A stretch of DNA of 64,000 nt from Xanthomarina arctica (lineage in GTDB: Bacteria > Bacteroidota > Bacteroidia > Flavobacteriales > Flavobacteriaceae). Below, piece by piece: positions 53,001 through 61,805 of this stretch. The stretch lies in the NCBI RefSeq assembly GCF_014638915.1, contig NZ_BMFQ01000001.1, positions 558,001 through 622,000 of the forward strand, given 5' to 3'. Each line of letters opens with the position of its first letter. Position 1 is the stretch's first letter. The position numbers were made by a program, and so were the translations under genes. Below the pieces are notes generated by a model, which ran no database searches, was not told the origin of the DNA, and saw nothing but the letters and a program-made list of their open reading frames with translations.

Positions 53001-54392
53001 TTAATTCTGTATAATACTATTTTTCAATGAATTTTTGGTACTGTTTAAGTGACTTAGACCATAATAAACCAAAATAATTACAAAATAGTAAAATCCTTGT
53101 TTAGGAATATCAGTTCCAATAAGATTAATATAAAACCCAATTAAAAACATTAAAGATATTCGGTTTCTTTTACTATAGAATATTTCTGTAAATGACAGTA
53201 GCATGAGTACGAAACCTATAATACCTTTTTCGGCTAGAGACATTGCTAAGTAAGTGTCTGTTACGCTATAATAAAAAACTTTATCTGGAATTTCTTTATG
53301 CAAATTTGTTATCCCTGCATAAATTTTGTTATCTGCATTTGGTGAAGATAATGCCCCGATACCATTTCCAAATGGATTTTCATAAAACTTATTTAATGAA
53401 TATTCCATAAAAATTCCGCGTTGCGAAAACGCATTTTTTTCTGCAAATGGATTAAAAGTACTAATAAATTTTTGAAGATTGTCATCATTTAATACATAAA
53501 CGATACTTCCAATTAATACTATAAAAGAAGTGAATGCGACCAACAAGACCCTTTTGGTTATTTTAATTTTTTTAGGTAAATAAACAGCCAATAGTAATAA
53601 TGCTAGAATTATTAATGGCCCTCTAGAAAACGTAGTGACAGCAACAGCAATAAGTAAAGCAACATCCCAATAGTTTTTAGTTTTATTTAAATAGTATAGT
53701 AAAATTAAGTACAAACAAGCTAATTGCGTCATTATTCTAAAATCAAAAACAAAGCCCATATTTCTTGGAATAGCTCGATTAACACCTAAATCTATGGTGT
53801 AAGTTGGTTCTTTAAAAATAATACCACCTGAGAACAGATTATACATTTGGCCATAAAAGTCTGGGGATATATAAATTATTAAACACGCCACAAACGTATA
53901 TCTGAAAAATTTTAAAAGGTAATGGTAGTTTATTTTCTTTTCTCCATTGCTTAATACAACCAATAAAAATAATAGTAATGGAAGTATCTCTTTTGCAAAT
54001 TCTGTTATAGCATATGAAATATGGAACAAGCTCAATAACAACATAAATACTAAAAAGAGAATGGTCCACTTTAATGCATTCAATTTATAATTACTAATAC
54101 TTTTTAAACTACTAAAATTATAAGTTAATATTATTAGTATAGGGACGTAATTACAAACCAAATTAAGTATATTAAAAGATATATTACTGTTAATAATAAA
54201 AGGCCCCATTATAAGTCTTGCAGATAGCATTAAGATCAATACCGTGGTAATATCTCTTTTAACAATAACTCTATAATACGAAATAGCTAAAAGGGGTAAA
54301 ATAAGTATATAGGCATATTCTGGCTCCTTGTATATTGTTATTATAAGTAACCCAATTATAAACAGATAATAATCAACTTTTAAATGCTTCAA
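53001..54392 (-). CDS. O-antigen polymerase/ligase-like membrane protein
   Basis: A 463-residue protein with about twelve hydrophobic segments and a large loop (about 295-390). The loop includes FSQRGIFMEYSLNKFYENPF, resembling the Wzy_C loop. The arrangement points to polymerisation of glycan repeat units. It is the second of three such proteins in the locus and starts 6 bases after the stop of the KpsS-like gene in the direction of transcription. Confidence 0.7.
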   Translation of the reverse strand: MKHLKVDYYLFIIGLLIITIYKEPEYAYILILPLLAISYYRVIVKRDITTVLILMLSARLIMGPFIINSNISFNILNLVCNYVPILIILTYNFSSLKSISNYKLNALKWTILFLVFMLLLSLFHISYAITEFAKEILPLLLFLLVVLSNGEKKINYHYLLKFFRYTFVACLIIYISPDFYGQMYNLFSGGIIFKEPTYTIDLGVNRAIPRNMGFVFDFRIMTQLACLYLILLYYLNKTKNYWDVALLIAVAVTTFSRGPLIILALLLLAVYLPKKIKITKRVLLVAFTSFIVLIGSIVYVLNDDNLQKFISTFNPFAEKNAFSQRGIFMEYSLNKFYENPFGNGIGALSSPNADNKIYAGITNLHKEIPDKVFYYSVTDTYLAMSLAEKGIIGFVLMLLSFTEIFYSKRNRISLMFLIGFYINLIGTDIPKQGFYYFVIILVYYGLSHLNSTKNSLKNSIIQN

Positions 54393-54397
54393 GATAT

Positions 54398-55744
54398 TTA
54401 TTTAATTACTGTTAAGAATGCGATACTTAGTGCTTTAATGTTTTCCTGATGCATACATCTTGGATCTCCAAAAGCATCAGACATAATGCCTTCGAAGGAG
54501 TTTTCTAACAACCAATTAGAAAATTCATTAATGCTCATGCCATCTTCTTTGTTGTTTATTAGAGTGGTTAAAGATTTATTTTTAAAATCTTTCCAAGACA
54601 CTTCTTGGCAAGATTTTAATTTATTAAAAAAAGCTGGAGCAAAAGTAAATGCATTTTTATTTTTTAACCCTGCCTCATAAGCTATTGTTCCAGATACCGT
54701 AAAAACACCTTCAACCACATCCAATAATTTATGGGAGTCTGCCTTATTATTAATTAAATAAGTGTTACGTAATTTTTTTACCGTTTTGTAAAATTTCAAA
54801 TTTCTATCACCAATAGCATTGGAGTGCTCTTTAACTAATAATATAGAATCTTCAGGGAGTATTCTCCAAATATTTATAATGAGATCTAACTGATTTTCAT
54901 AATACCTTCCAATAACATCTATGGAAGCCTCAGGTTGTTTGTGAAGTGTAAAAAGAAACATCTTCTTATCCTGTGGTAAGTTTTGAGTTGAAGTTTCTGA
55001 AACAAACCTTTTAAATAAAAATCGATTATAAACTTCTGCCGTTCTTATTTTAAATTGAGTTGCAGGGCTACTGTACAAAGTAGGGTCATTTGAATCTTGA
55101 TTCGTTCTTGAAATAAAGTTTTTAATCAAGACCAAGTTATGCTTAAGAGTCCCTTTTTTTAATATTAATTTGTCGTTAATTGCCAGGTAAGATGGTTTCT
55201 CAAGTTTAATGCTAGAACCATTTGTAGTTATAACATTAGAAACTTCTTTGATATGAGACTGAAATTCATCCTCAAAAAAAGCAAACCTTCCGTTTGGAAT
55301 TCTAACAGTGTGTGGATTTAAATATACGCAATTAAGTGCTTTAGCAGTTTTGGTTAATCTGTGAACCAGTAATTCGTGAGCCCAGGTGACTTCTCCAAAA
55401 ACAAACTGAATGGTATTAGTATCTATAAAATTATAAACTAATTCCTGTAATTTCAATAAATAATCAAAAGTCCAAGTTTCAGATTCCTCTTTTAATACCC
55501 GATCTCCATAAACTAATTCATTAATTTTTAAATCAACTTGACCTATTTTCGGGTTAGACGCTAACACTTCTTTTTTACCAATATATAATAATTGGTCTTC
55601 TGGAAATATAGTCTTTAAAAAATCATATTGTTTTCTGCTAGGTATAATCCAAAAAGATTTTACATTATCAGCTTTAAGCAACTTTGCAACTTCAACAAAA
55701 ACATCTGTTTTGTAATAATTGGCAATAAAACATATGTTTTTCAT
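54398..55744 (-). CDS. Capsule-type glycosyltransferase-like protein (KpsS/KpsC-like tail)
   Basis: A 448-residue soluble protein. The C-terminal part has the pattern VKEHSNAIGDRNLKFYKTV, ending in VFTVSGTIAYEAGLKNKNAF. That resembles the donor-binding region of capsule Kdo transferases KpsS/KpsC and of some nonulosonic-acid transferases (VKEHP..., SGT.G.EA). The N-terminal half has no match that I recognise. Because the locus makes an activated pseudaminic-type sugar, this is a candidate for its transferase. That is an inference from motif and position only. Confidence 0.55.
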   Translation of the reverse strand: MKNICFIANYYKTDVFVEVAKLLKADNVKSFWIIPSRKQYDFLKTIFPEDQLLYIGKKEVLASNPKIGQVDLKINELVYGDRVLKEESETWTFDYLLKLQELVYNFIDTNTIQFVFGEVTWAHELLVHRLTKTAKALNCVYLNPHTVRIPNGRFAFFEDEFQSHIKEVSNVITTNGSSIKLEKPSYLAINDKLILKKGTLKHNLVLIKNFISRTNQDSNDPTLYSSPATQFKIRTAEVYNRFLFKRFVSETSTQNLPQDKKMFLFTLHKQPEASIDVIGRYYENQLDLIINIWRILPEDSILLVKEHSNAIGDRNLKFYKTVKKLRNTYLINNKADSHKLLDVVEGVFTVSGTIAYEAGLKNKNAFTFAPAFFNKLKSCQEVSWKDFKNKSLTTLINNKEDGMSINEFSNWLLENSFEGIMSDAFGDPRCMHQENIKALSIAFLTVIK

Positions 55745-55767
55745 ATTTAATTAAATAAAAATTTGCT

Positions 55768-57009
55768 CTAAGCTATTTTATAATTTCTTTTATACAACAC
55801 AAAGATACTTAATAATAAAGACGTAAATGTACTTACAAACATGGCAATTGAAATCCTCTCTAAGAAATTTATATCTAGTAATATCAAAAGCATAATAAAC
55901 ACAAAGGCACTAAATAATGCCAAATACAATTTAATAATATTTTTATTTTCTCTTCCATAATGCATTTCTAAATATGCATAAATACATGCAAAAAATGTTT
56001 GCCCAATTATTAAAGCAGAAATGGATGTAACTCTAAACAAATCAACATAATTATATACGAGATAAATTTCTGTTACAATAATTACAAATACCAACGCAAG
56101 CGTTAAAAACCCTAAATATTTATATAATAAATTCCTTCTTATAACAAATAGATTTTTTTCCACATAAATATCCTTTATTATAAAAGCCCAAATAGAAGAA
56201 TGTGTAAGAAATATTAGCATCGAAAACCGCTGCACTAATGATAGCAAGACACCATCATCTAAATTCATTTTGGTTAAAACATGCATTTTACCATAATTAG
56301 TAATATACATCATAATAAAAACTTGTAATAAAGAAGGCCATGAAAACAGCAAGGTGCTTAAAATTAATTTCTTTAACTTATGGTTATCAAAATCTTTGTT
56401 CTCTTTAAAGAAAACATCTATAACACACTTAAAAAGATAAAATACGCTAAATAAAATTTGGCCGATAAAGATGAGCCATAAAGAAAATTCTAAACCGGAA
56501 AAGAAATACGCAAAAAGAAATGATAAAGATAAAACATTTGAAAAAAGTGTTATATAAACGGCTTTTTCAGGTTTATTGGTAAGTCTATAATAAGAGGCAA
56601 AAAAAACTGTCGCTAAAACAAAAAGCAACCTAGAAACAATAAAAACAATAAAGGGCTCATACTCAAAGCCATAATAATTTACAGCTATTAAGACTAAACC
56701 AATACAACTAATAAGCAAATATAATCTCTGGAATGTTTTTACAAATATCTTTAGAGTAGCTTCCTGATTATCGCTATTTCTGTAAGCATAGAAAAAATAT
56801 CCTGCCAGCCCTAAATCTACTAAAGGAATAATAACGGTGGTTATCGAATAAATATATTCAATGGAAACATATACTCGCTGGTCTTTAAAAAATTGAAAAA
56901 CTAATAAAGGCAGTAGGAAAATAATGGCTTTATCCAAATAACTCAAGGCCATAAACCTTAAGAGCGGTTTGTTTTTCTGAAAAAGCGTAATAATTTTTTC
57001 CAAGATCAA
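55768..57009 (-). CDS. Polysaccharide flippase (Wzx-like)
   Basis: A 413-residue polytopic protein with about twelve hydrophobic segments, beginning LRFMALSYLDKAIIFLLPLLVF, as in PST/Wzx transporters. It likely moves the lipid-linked repeat unit across the inner membrane. The gene lies directly after pseI, so it is probably specific to the pseudaminic-acid-bearing glycan. It differs in sequence from the flippase at 20588. Confidence 0.85.
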   Translation of the reverse strand: MILEKIITLFQKNKPLLRFMALSYLDKAIIFLLPLLVFQFFKDQRVYVSIEYIYSITTVIIPLVDLGLAGYFFYAYRNSDNQEATLKIFVKTFQRLYLLISCIGLVLIAVNYYGFEYEPFIVFIVSRLLFVLATVFFASYYRLTNKPEKAVYITLFSNVLSLSFLFAYFFSGLEFSLWLIFIGQILFSVFYLFKCVIDVFFKENKDFDNHKLKKLILSTLLFSWPSLLQVFIMMYITNYGKMHVLTKMNLDDGVLLSLVQRFSMLIFLTHSSIWAFIIKDIYVEKNLFVIRRNLLYKYLGFLTLALVFVIIVTEIYLVYNYVDLFRVTSISALIIGQTFFACIYAYLEMHYGRENKNIIKLYLALFSAFVFIMLLILLDINFLERISIAMFVSTFTSLLLSIFVLYKRNYKIA

Positions 57010-57057
57010 TATTTATAAATTAAGTTTAATATTTTAAAATGAAATCTTTAAAACACC

Positions 57058-58122
57058 TTAAAACCCCTTAATTAATTCTTTACTTAAAGGTGTACCTCTT
57101 TCAATATTTTCAGAAAATGATTTTCCTAAAATTTCATTATAATATTTTGGGTGCAGTCCATATCCAGGACGAATAGAACGTATATTTTCTTCCGTTACTA
57201 AATCGCCTGCTTTAACTTCTTGAACGACAAAAAGTGATCGTGCAAATTTCCTATTGTTCTTTACTTTTTCTGATATCTCATAAGACACCTTTCCTAATAG
57301 TTTTTCGGTATCTCTTACTTTATCTACTAATTCTGTGAACTCCTCCACATCTAAAGAAAAATCTGCATCTGGTCCTCCAATCGCTTTATCTAATATAAAG
57401 TGTTTTTCTATAACTGTTGCACCTAAAGCCGTTGCTACCGTTGGTGCTAAAGAGCCATAAGTATGGTCGCTAAAACCAACCTCAACGCCAAAGCGTTGTT
57501 TTAAATCTGGAATGGTTTTTAGATTTGCTAAGTCTAAGGGCGCTGGGTATGATGATGTACACTTTAACAGAATAATATCATTATTTCCAACTTTTCTACA
57601 CGTATCAACAGCCAATTGAATGTCTGCTTCTTCAGCAATTCCTGTGGATATTATAATAGGTTTTCCTTTTGATGCCGCATATTCTATTAATGGAATATCT
57701 TGAATTTCAAATGACGCAATTTTATAAGCTGGCACATTTAATTCTTCAAGAAAATCTACAGCCGAAAAATCAAAAGGCGAAGAAAAACAAATCAAACCTT
57801 CCTCTTCGGCTACTTCAAAAAGCCTTTTATGCCACTCCCAAGGCGTATATGCTTCGCCATAGAGTTCGTAAAGAGTTTTTCCGTCCCAAAGGGTGCCTCC
57901 TTCAATTTTAAAGTGCTCGTTGTCACAATTTATCGTTAAGGTATCAGGCGTGTAAGTTTGAAGTTTAATGGCATCTGCTCCTGTCTTTTTTGCTGCTCTT
58001 ATAGTTTCAATGGCTACATTTAAATCGCCATTATGGTTTGCAGATAGTTCTGCTATTATAAAACATGGATTGTTTCCACCTATGGTTCTATTTCCTATTT
58101 TCATTTCCAAGTGTTTTTCCAA
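57058..58122 (-). CDS. pseI: Pseudaminic acid synthase
   Basis: A 354-residue NeuB/PseI-family enzyme that condenses phosphoenolpyruvate with a 2,4-diamino-2,4,6-trideoxy-L-altrose derivative to make pseudaminic acid. The N-terminal TIM barrel starts FIIAELSANHNGDL and has AIKLQTYTPDTL. The C-terminal SAF (antifreeze-like) domain (about 290-354) ends NIERGTPLSKELIKGF. PseI rather than NeuB is supported by the neighbouring pse genes. The start could be the ATG at 58104 (MKIGNR); either start overlaps the formyltransferase gene (17 or 35 bases). Confidence 0.92.
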   Translation of the reverse strand: MEKHLEMKIGNRTIGGNNPCFIIAELSANHNGDLNVAIETIRAAKKTGADAIKLQTYTPDTLTINCDNEHFKIEGGTLWDGKTLYELYGEAYTPWEWHKRLFEVAEEEGLICFSSPFDFSAVDFLEELNVPAYKIASFEIQDIPLIEYAASKGKPIIISTGIAEEADIQLAVDTCRKVGNNDIILLKCTSSYPAPLDLANLKTIPDLKQRFGVEVGFSDHTYGSLAPTVATALGATVIEKHFILDKAIGGPDADFSLDVEEFTELVDKVRDTEKLLGKVSYEISEKVKNNRKFARSLFVVQEVKAGDLVTEENIRSIRPGYGLHPKYYNEILGKSFSENIERGTPLSKELIKGF

Positions 58123-58969
58123 GCGTAAAAGTACAGCTTTCTGTCCTTATTGTATCCAACTGCACCGCACCATTTTTGGTCTTGATAATTACATGAGGTT
58201 CGATCTGAATAATTTCACCATTAGCCTGTTTTTCGGTAATGATACTTTCTGAAATCGAAATCTTATCAATAATCACTTTCTGATTTTTATAGAATGTAAA
58301 CGCTCCTGGATACGGATTTGCTTGTGCTCTTACCCAATTTCGAATGTACTCTTTATTCCAATTCCAATCTATTTCACCATCTTCTGGCGTACGTTTTCCA
58401 AAATAAGTTGCCTCTAATTCGTTTTGTTCTATTAGGTTTAACCGATTTGTAGCCGCATCATTCAGAACTTTATTAACCAACGGATAGTATTCTTGAGCAT
58501 ACTTTTCAAGCATTATCGCTCCCGTGTCATTTATGTTAATTGGAATTTCTATTTGGTGAATAATTTTACCGGTATCACATCCTACATCAATAATGTGACC
58601 CGTTACGCCAGCCTTAGTTTCCCCATTAATTATGGCCCAAACATGTGGTGTTCTACCTCTATACTTTGGTAATAATGAACCATGAATATTAAAAGTTAAT
58701 AAATTAGAATGGTTAATTATATCTTCCTCAATTAAAAACAAATAATTAATAGAGGCAATAACATCTGTTTTAAAATTTTTTATAAAACTGAAACCTTTAC
58801 CTTTTCTAGGATTTCCTGCATAAAAAGGAATATTATTTTGAATAGCAAAATCTATAATTCCAGTAGAATTTTTATCTGTTAAAATAAATTGGACTGCATG
58901 ATTTTTAGCCACTTTTGAAAGCGTATCTAAACCTAATCCACCACTGCAAAGTATACCTATCGTTAACAT
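58088..58969 (-). CDS. Formyltransferase of the pseudaminic acid cluster
   Basis: A 293-residue two-domain enzyme of the methionyl-tRNA/sugar formyltransferase family, using N10-formyltetrahydrofolate. The N-H-D triad is intact: N94 and H96 in FNIHGSLLPKYRG and D132 in DVGCDTGKII. The H-to-D spacing of 36 matches ArnA as I remember it (H104, D140). A C-terminal domain (about 190-280, KRTPEDGEIDWNWNKEYIRN) resembles the Fmt C-terminal fold. Position between pseG and pseI, with overlaps on both sides, suggests that it N-formylates a pseudaminic acid intermediate in place of PseH acetylation. Confidence 0.85.
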   Translation of the reverse strand: MLTIGILCSGGLGLDTLSKVAKNHAVQFILTDKNSTGIIDFAIQNNIPFYAGNPRKGKGFSFIKNFKTDVIASINYLFLIEEDIINHSNLLTFNIHGSLLPKYRGRTPHVWAIINGETKAGVTGHIIDVGCDTGKIIHQIEIPININDTGAIMLEKYAQEYYPLVNKVLNDAATNRLNLIEQNELEATYFGKRTPEDGEIDWNWNKEYIRNWVRAQANPYPGAFTFYKNQKVIIDKISISESIITEKQANGEIIQIEPHVIIKTKNGAVQLDTIRTESCTFTLGKTLGNENRK

Positions 58970-59976
58970 AAGCTTTTAATTAAATCTAAGTGTCTTTTAG
59001 TGATTTTATCATCAAACAATATCTTTTGTGCCTCAAGTTGAGAATTGAATTCTTTATTTTCAAAAATGATCTTTAAACCATTTACAAAATCTGAAACTTG
59101 ATAGTTTTCCATATTGCCACCTTCAAAAATTGCTTTATGATTTAAAAAACCCTTATAAATTAATTCTTGATTATCTACATAAAAACCACTAAAAATAGGC
59201 ATTTGTACACAACACAATTCATATAAAATCGTGCTTGCAGGTGCAATTGCAAAGTTGCATTGCTCCATAGTTTCTATGAGTTTTTTTTCTGATAGGTTTC
59301 GATATATTTTAATTTTACGGCCGTATTTTTCTTCTAAATTAAAAATTTCTTCATCTAAATAAGCCGCTCCTAAAACAACATGTATACTTTTGAAGTTTTC
59401 AAATAATAAGAGCGCCTGGACAGCTTTTAAAGTTAAATGGAATGGATCTGCACCTCCAAAGCATACAAATGCGCTATCCAATTCTTTAACAGCTCTATTT
59501 TTTTTGGCTGCTTTTAAAAATAAGGGTCTTAATAAAGCGAACTTTGTTCCTAAAGCTAGTTTTGAATAGACCTCCTTTTTGTAATGCTTCTCTTGTATGT
59601 AAGGCGAATGATTTATAACAACATCTGCATATATATGTTCTTTTGCTAAATCGTCTATATAAATTAAACTATAACCTTTCGATTTTATTTGTTTTTGGTA
59701 AGATGACGTAAATTGATAACCATCTGCAATAATTATATATTCTTTAGATGAAAAATTAGCTTGCAACCAATCTGCTTCATCAAGTGTATTAATTTCTTTG
59801 GGAATAATTACCGTATTATATTCTTCAGGAATAACTGAATTTGTTGAGGTTTCATGTGTTATAAACACAAATTCTAAAGTGTTTTTAACAGTTTCAACCA
59901 GACTAAATAATCTATATAAATGACCTAATCCTGCGGTTGAGCTTCCATCGGCTCTAAAAATTACTTTCTTGGTCAT
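58963..59976 (-). CDS. pseG: UDP-2,4-diacetamido-2,4,6-trideoxy-altropyranose hydrolase (PseG-like)
   Basis: A 337-residue GT-B-fold hydrolase that removes UDP from the diamino sugar before condensation by PseI. The signature FRADGSSTAGLGHLYRL holds the His (H19) equivalent to the catalytic His of PseG. The C-terminal donor site is FAIAPASTILYELCC. The stop overlaps the formyltransferase start by 7 bases. If the sugar is formylated, its real substrate would be a 4-formamido form or a free 4-amino form, which the sequence alone cannot tell. Confidence 0.9.
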   Translation of the reverse strand: MTKKVIFRADGSSTAGLGHLYRLFSLVETVKNTLEFVFITHETSTNSVIPEEYNTVIIPKEINTLDEADWLQANFSSKEYIIIADGYQFTSSYQKQIKSKGYSLIYIDDLAKEHIYADVVINHSPYIQEKHYKKEVYSKLALGTKFALLRPLFLKAAKKNRAVKELDSAFVCFGGADPFHLTLKAVQALLLFENFKSIHVVLGAAYLDEEIFNLEEKYGRKIKIYRNLSEKKLIETMEQCNFAIAPASTILYELCCVQMPIFSGFYVDNQELIYKGFLNHKAIFEGGNMENYQVSDFVNGLKIIFENKEFNSQLEAQKILFDDKITKRHLDLIKSLC

Positions 59977-60658
59977 TTAGCATGAGTTTATATTTAATTT
60001 CAGCTAATTTCCAGTCGGTTTCGGTATCAATATCTTGTGCATGTAATTCCGAAATTACAATAGCTCCAGAATTATCTGTAAACAACTTCTTTTCTATCTC
60101 AAAAGCGGCAGATTTTAACCAGTAAAACTGACCAGAATCATGGTATCTGGGCTCTAAATCTTGAGAGCGAGAGTTTAAATACTCATTCCAAACCATGTCT
60201 ACTTTGTTATTTTCAATTTTTAAAGATCGTTGTATTGGAAATGAAAACTCCAATACTGGAAAAAGGCTTTCAAAGTTACCATCAATAAATTTATTGTAGG
60301 CCTCAGTAATTTTCGTGGGTGTTACAAAAGGTGCTGTTGGTAAAATACAGCAGATATTTTTAAAATCCTTATTCTTTTTAGAGTAATTGATGCGTACCTC
60401 TTCAACAACATCTGCTAGAACGGCAAAATCATTTGCATTTTTTTTATCTCTTAAAAAAGGAACTTTTGCACCATATTTTTTAGCTATTTTGGCTATCTCT
60501 TCGTCATCAGTCGATACCATGACTTCTTCAAACAAGTTACTTTTTAAAGCTGCTTCAATAGAATATGCAATAATAGGTTTACCTAAAAACAATTTAATAT
60601 TCTTTCTTGGTATCCGTTTACTTCCTCCTCTTGCAGGTATAATTGCTAAATTAGCCAT
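59954..60658 (-). CDS. pseF: Pseudaminic acid cytidylyltransferase
   Basis: A 234-residue CMP-sugar synthetase that activates pseudaminic acid with CTP. The nucleotide loop is IIPARGGSKRIPRKNIKLF. Further motifs are VMVSTDDEEIAKIA, CILPTAPFV and the metal-site DIDTETDW. Its stop overlaps the pseG start by 23 bases, and its start overlaps the pseC stop by 8 bases. Length is normal for PseF. Confidence 0.92.
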   Translation of the reverse strand: MANLAIIPARGGSKRIPRKNIKLFLGKPIIAYSIEAALKSNLFEEVMVSTDDEEIAKIAKKYGAKVPFLRDKKNANDFAVLADVVEEVRINYSKKNKDFKNICCILPTAPFVTPTKITEAYNKFIDGNFESLFPVLEFSFPIQRSLKIENNKVDMVWNEYLNSRSQDLEPRYHDSGQFYWLKSAAFEIEKKLFTDNSGAIVISELHAQDIDTETDWKLAEIKYKLMLNDQESNF

Positions 60659-61799
60659 TGATGTAAGATAGAACTTTTTTAATTACAAAATCCTGGTCCT
60701 CATCAGTTAAACTCGGGTACATAGGTAAACTGATACATTTGGAATAATAATTTTCCGCACAAGTTAAATGAGCCGTATTGTATCCAATTTCCTTATAATA
60801 AGGCAATAAGTGTACAGGAATATAATGTATTTGCGTAAAGATATTCTGTGTTCTTAAAAAGTTGTATAACCCTTTTCTATCTTCAACTTCAATAACAAAT
60901 AAATGATGAGCATTTAAATTGCCCTCTGGTAAAGTTTGAAACTTTATTTTTCCAGTAAAAGCTTCTTTATATCTTTTTGCTATGTCGTTTCTTCTTGCTA
61001 CTCCTGCTTTGTTTTTTGCTAGTTGTGTAATCCCTAAAGCAGATTGAATATCTGTTAACCTATAATTATAACCCAATTCTTGCATTTCGTAAAACCAGCC
61101 TCCATGATCTTCAGCCATATTTTCTTTAGTAATACCATGGGTTCTTAATAAAGATAATTTTTTGAAAAGTGCCTCGGAATTGGTAGTCACCATCCCACCT
61201 TCTCCACAGGCTATATGCTTTACGGGATGGAAAGAGAAAATGCCAATATCGGCATACGTTCCATTTCCACACATTTGTGTTTTATGTTTAGAGTCCGTAA
61301 AAGAACCACCAGGTGCATGGCAAGCATCTTCTATAATCCATAAATTATGTTCTTGAGCTAATAATTTGAAAGCCTCTAAATTAATTGGTAATCCAGCAAA
61401 ATCTACTGGAATAATACCTTTAAAAAACCCTTTAGGTTTACTTTCAATAAGTTTTTTGGTACTTTCAAGAGAAAGTAGATACGTATCTGGATCTATATCT
61501 GCAAACCAAACTTCTCCTCCTGCATACCTAATGCAGTTGGCGGATGCCGCGAAAGTTATTGGTGTCGTTATTACACGTTCCCCTTCCTTTAAACCTAAAG
61601 CTAAAACAGCTAAATGTAAACCAGATGTTGCATTGTTAACTGCTACGGCGTATTTGGCACCAATATAAGTTGCAAATTTATCCTCAAACTCCTTTACTTT
61701 TGGTCCCTGTGTTAGGAAGTCGGCCTTTAAGGTTTCAACAACAGCATCAATGTCATCTTGTTCAATATTTTGTCTTCCGTAAGGTATGGCGTTTTTCAT
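60651..61799 (-). CDS. pseC: UDP-4-amino-4,6-dideoxy-N-acetyl-beta-L-altrosamine transaminase
   Basis: A 382-residue PLP-dependent DegT-family aminotransferase that aminates the 4-keto product of PseB. The PLP lysine is in FSFHPVKHIACGEGG. The start MKNAIPYGRQNIEQDDIDAV is characteristic of PseC. It lies six bases after pseB and has the usual length. The 4-amino group it makes is the group that PseH would acetylate. Confidence 0.94.
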   Translation of the reverse strand: MKNAIPYGRQNIEQDDIDAVVETLKADFLTQGPKVKEFEDKFATYIGAKYAVAVNNATSGLHLAVLALGLKEGERVITTPITFAASANCIRYAGGEVWFADIDPDTYLLSLESTKKLIESKPKGFFKGIIPVDFAGLPINLEAFKLLAQEHNLWIIEDACHAPGGSFTDSKHKTQMCGNGTYADIGIFSFHPVKHIACGEGGMVTTNSEALFKKLSLLRTHGITKENMAEDHGGWFYEMQELGYNYRLTDIQSALGITQLAKNKAGVARRNDIAKRYKEAFTGKIKFQTLPEGNLNAHHLFVIEVEDRKGLYNFLRTQNIFTQIHYIPVHLLPYYKEIGYNTAHLTCAENYYSKCISLPMYPSLTDEDQDFVIKKVLSYING

Positions 61800-61805
61800 T
61801 CCTTT

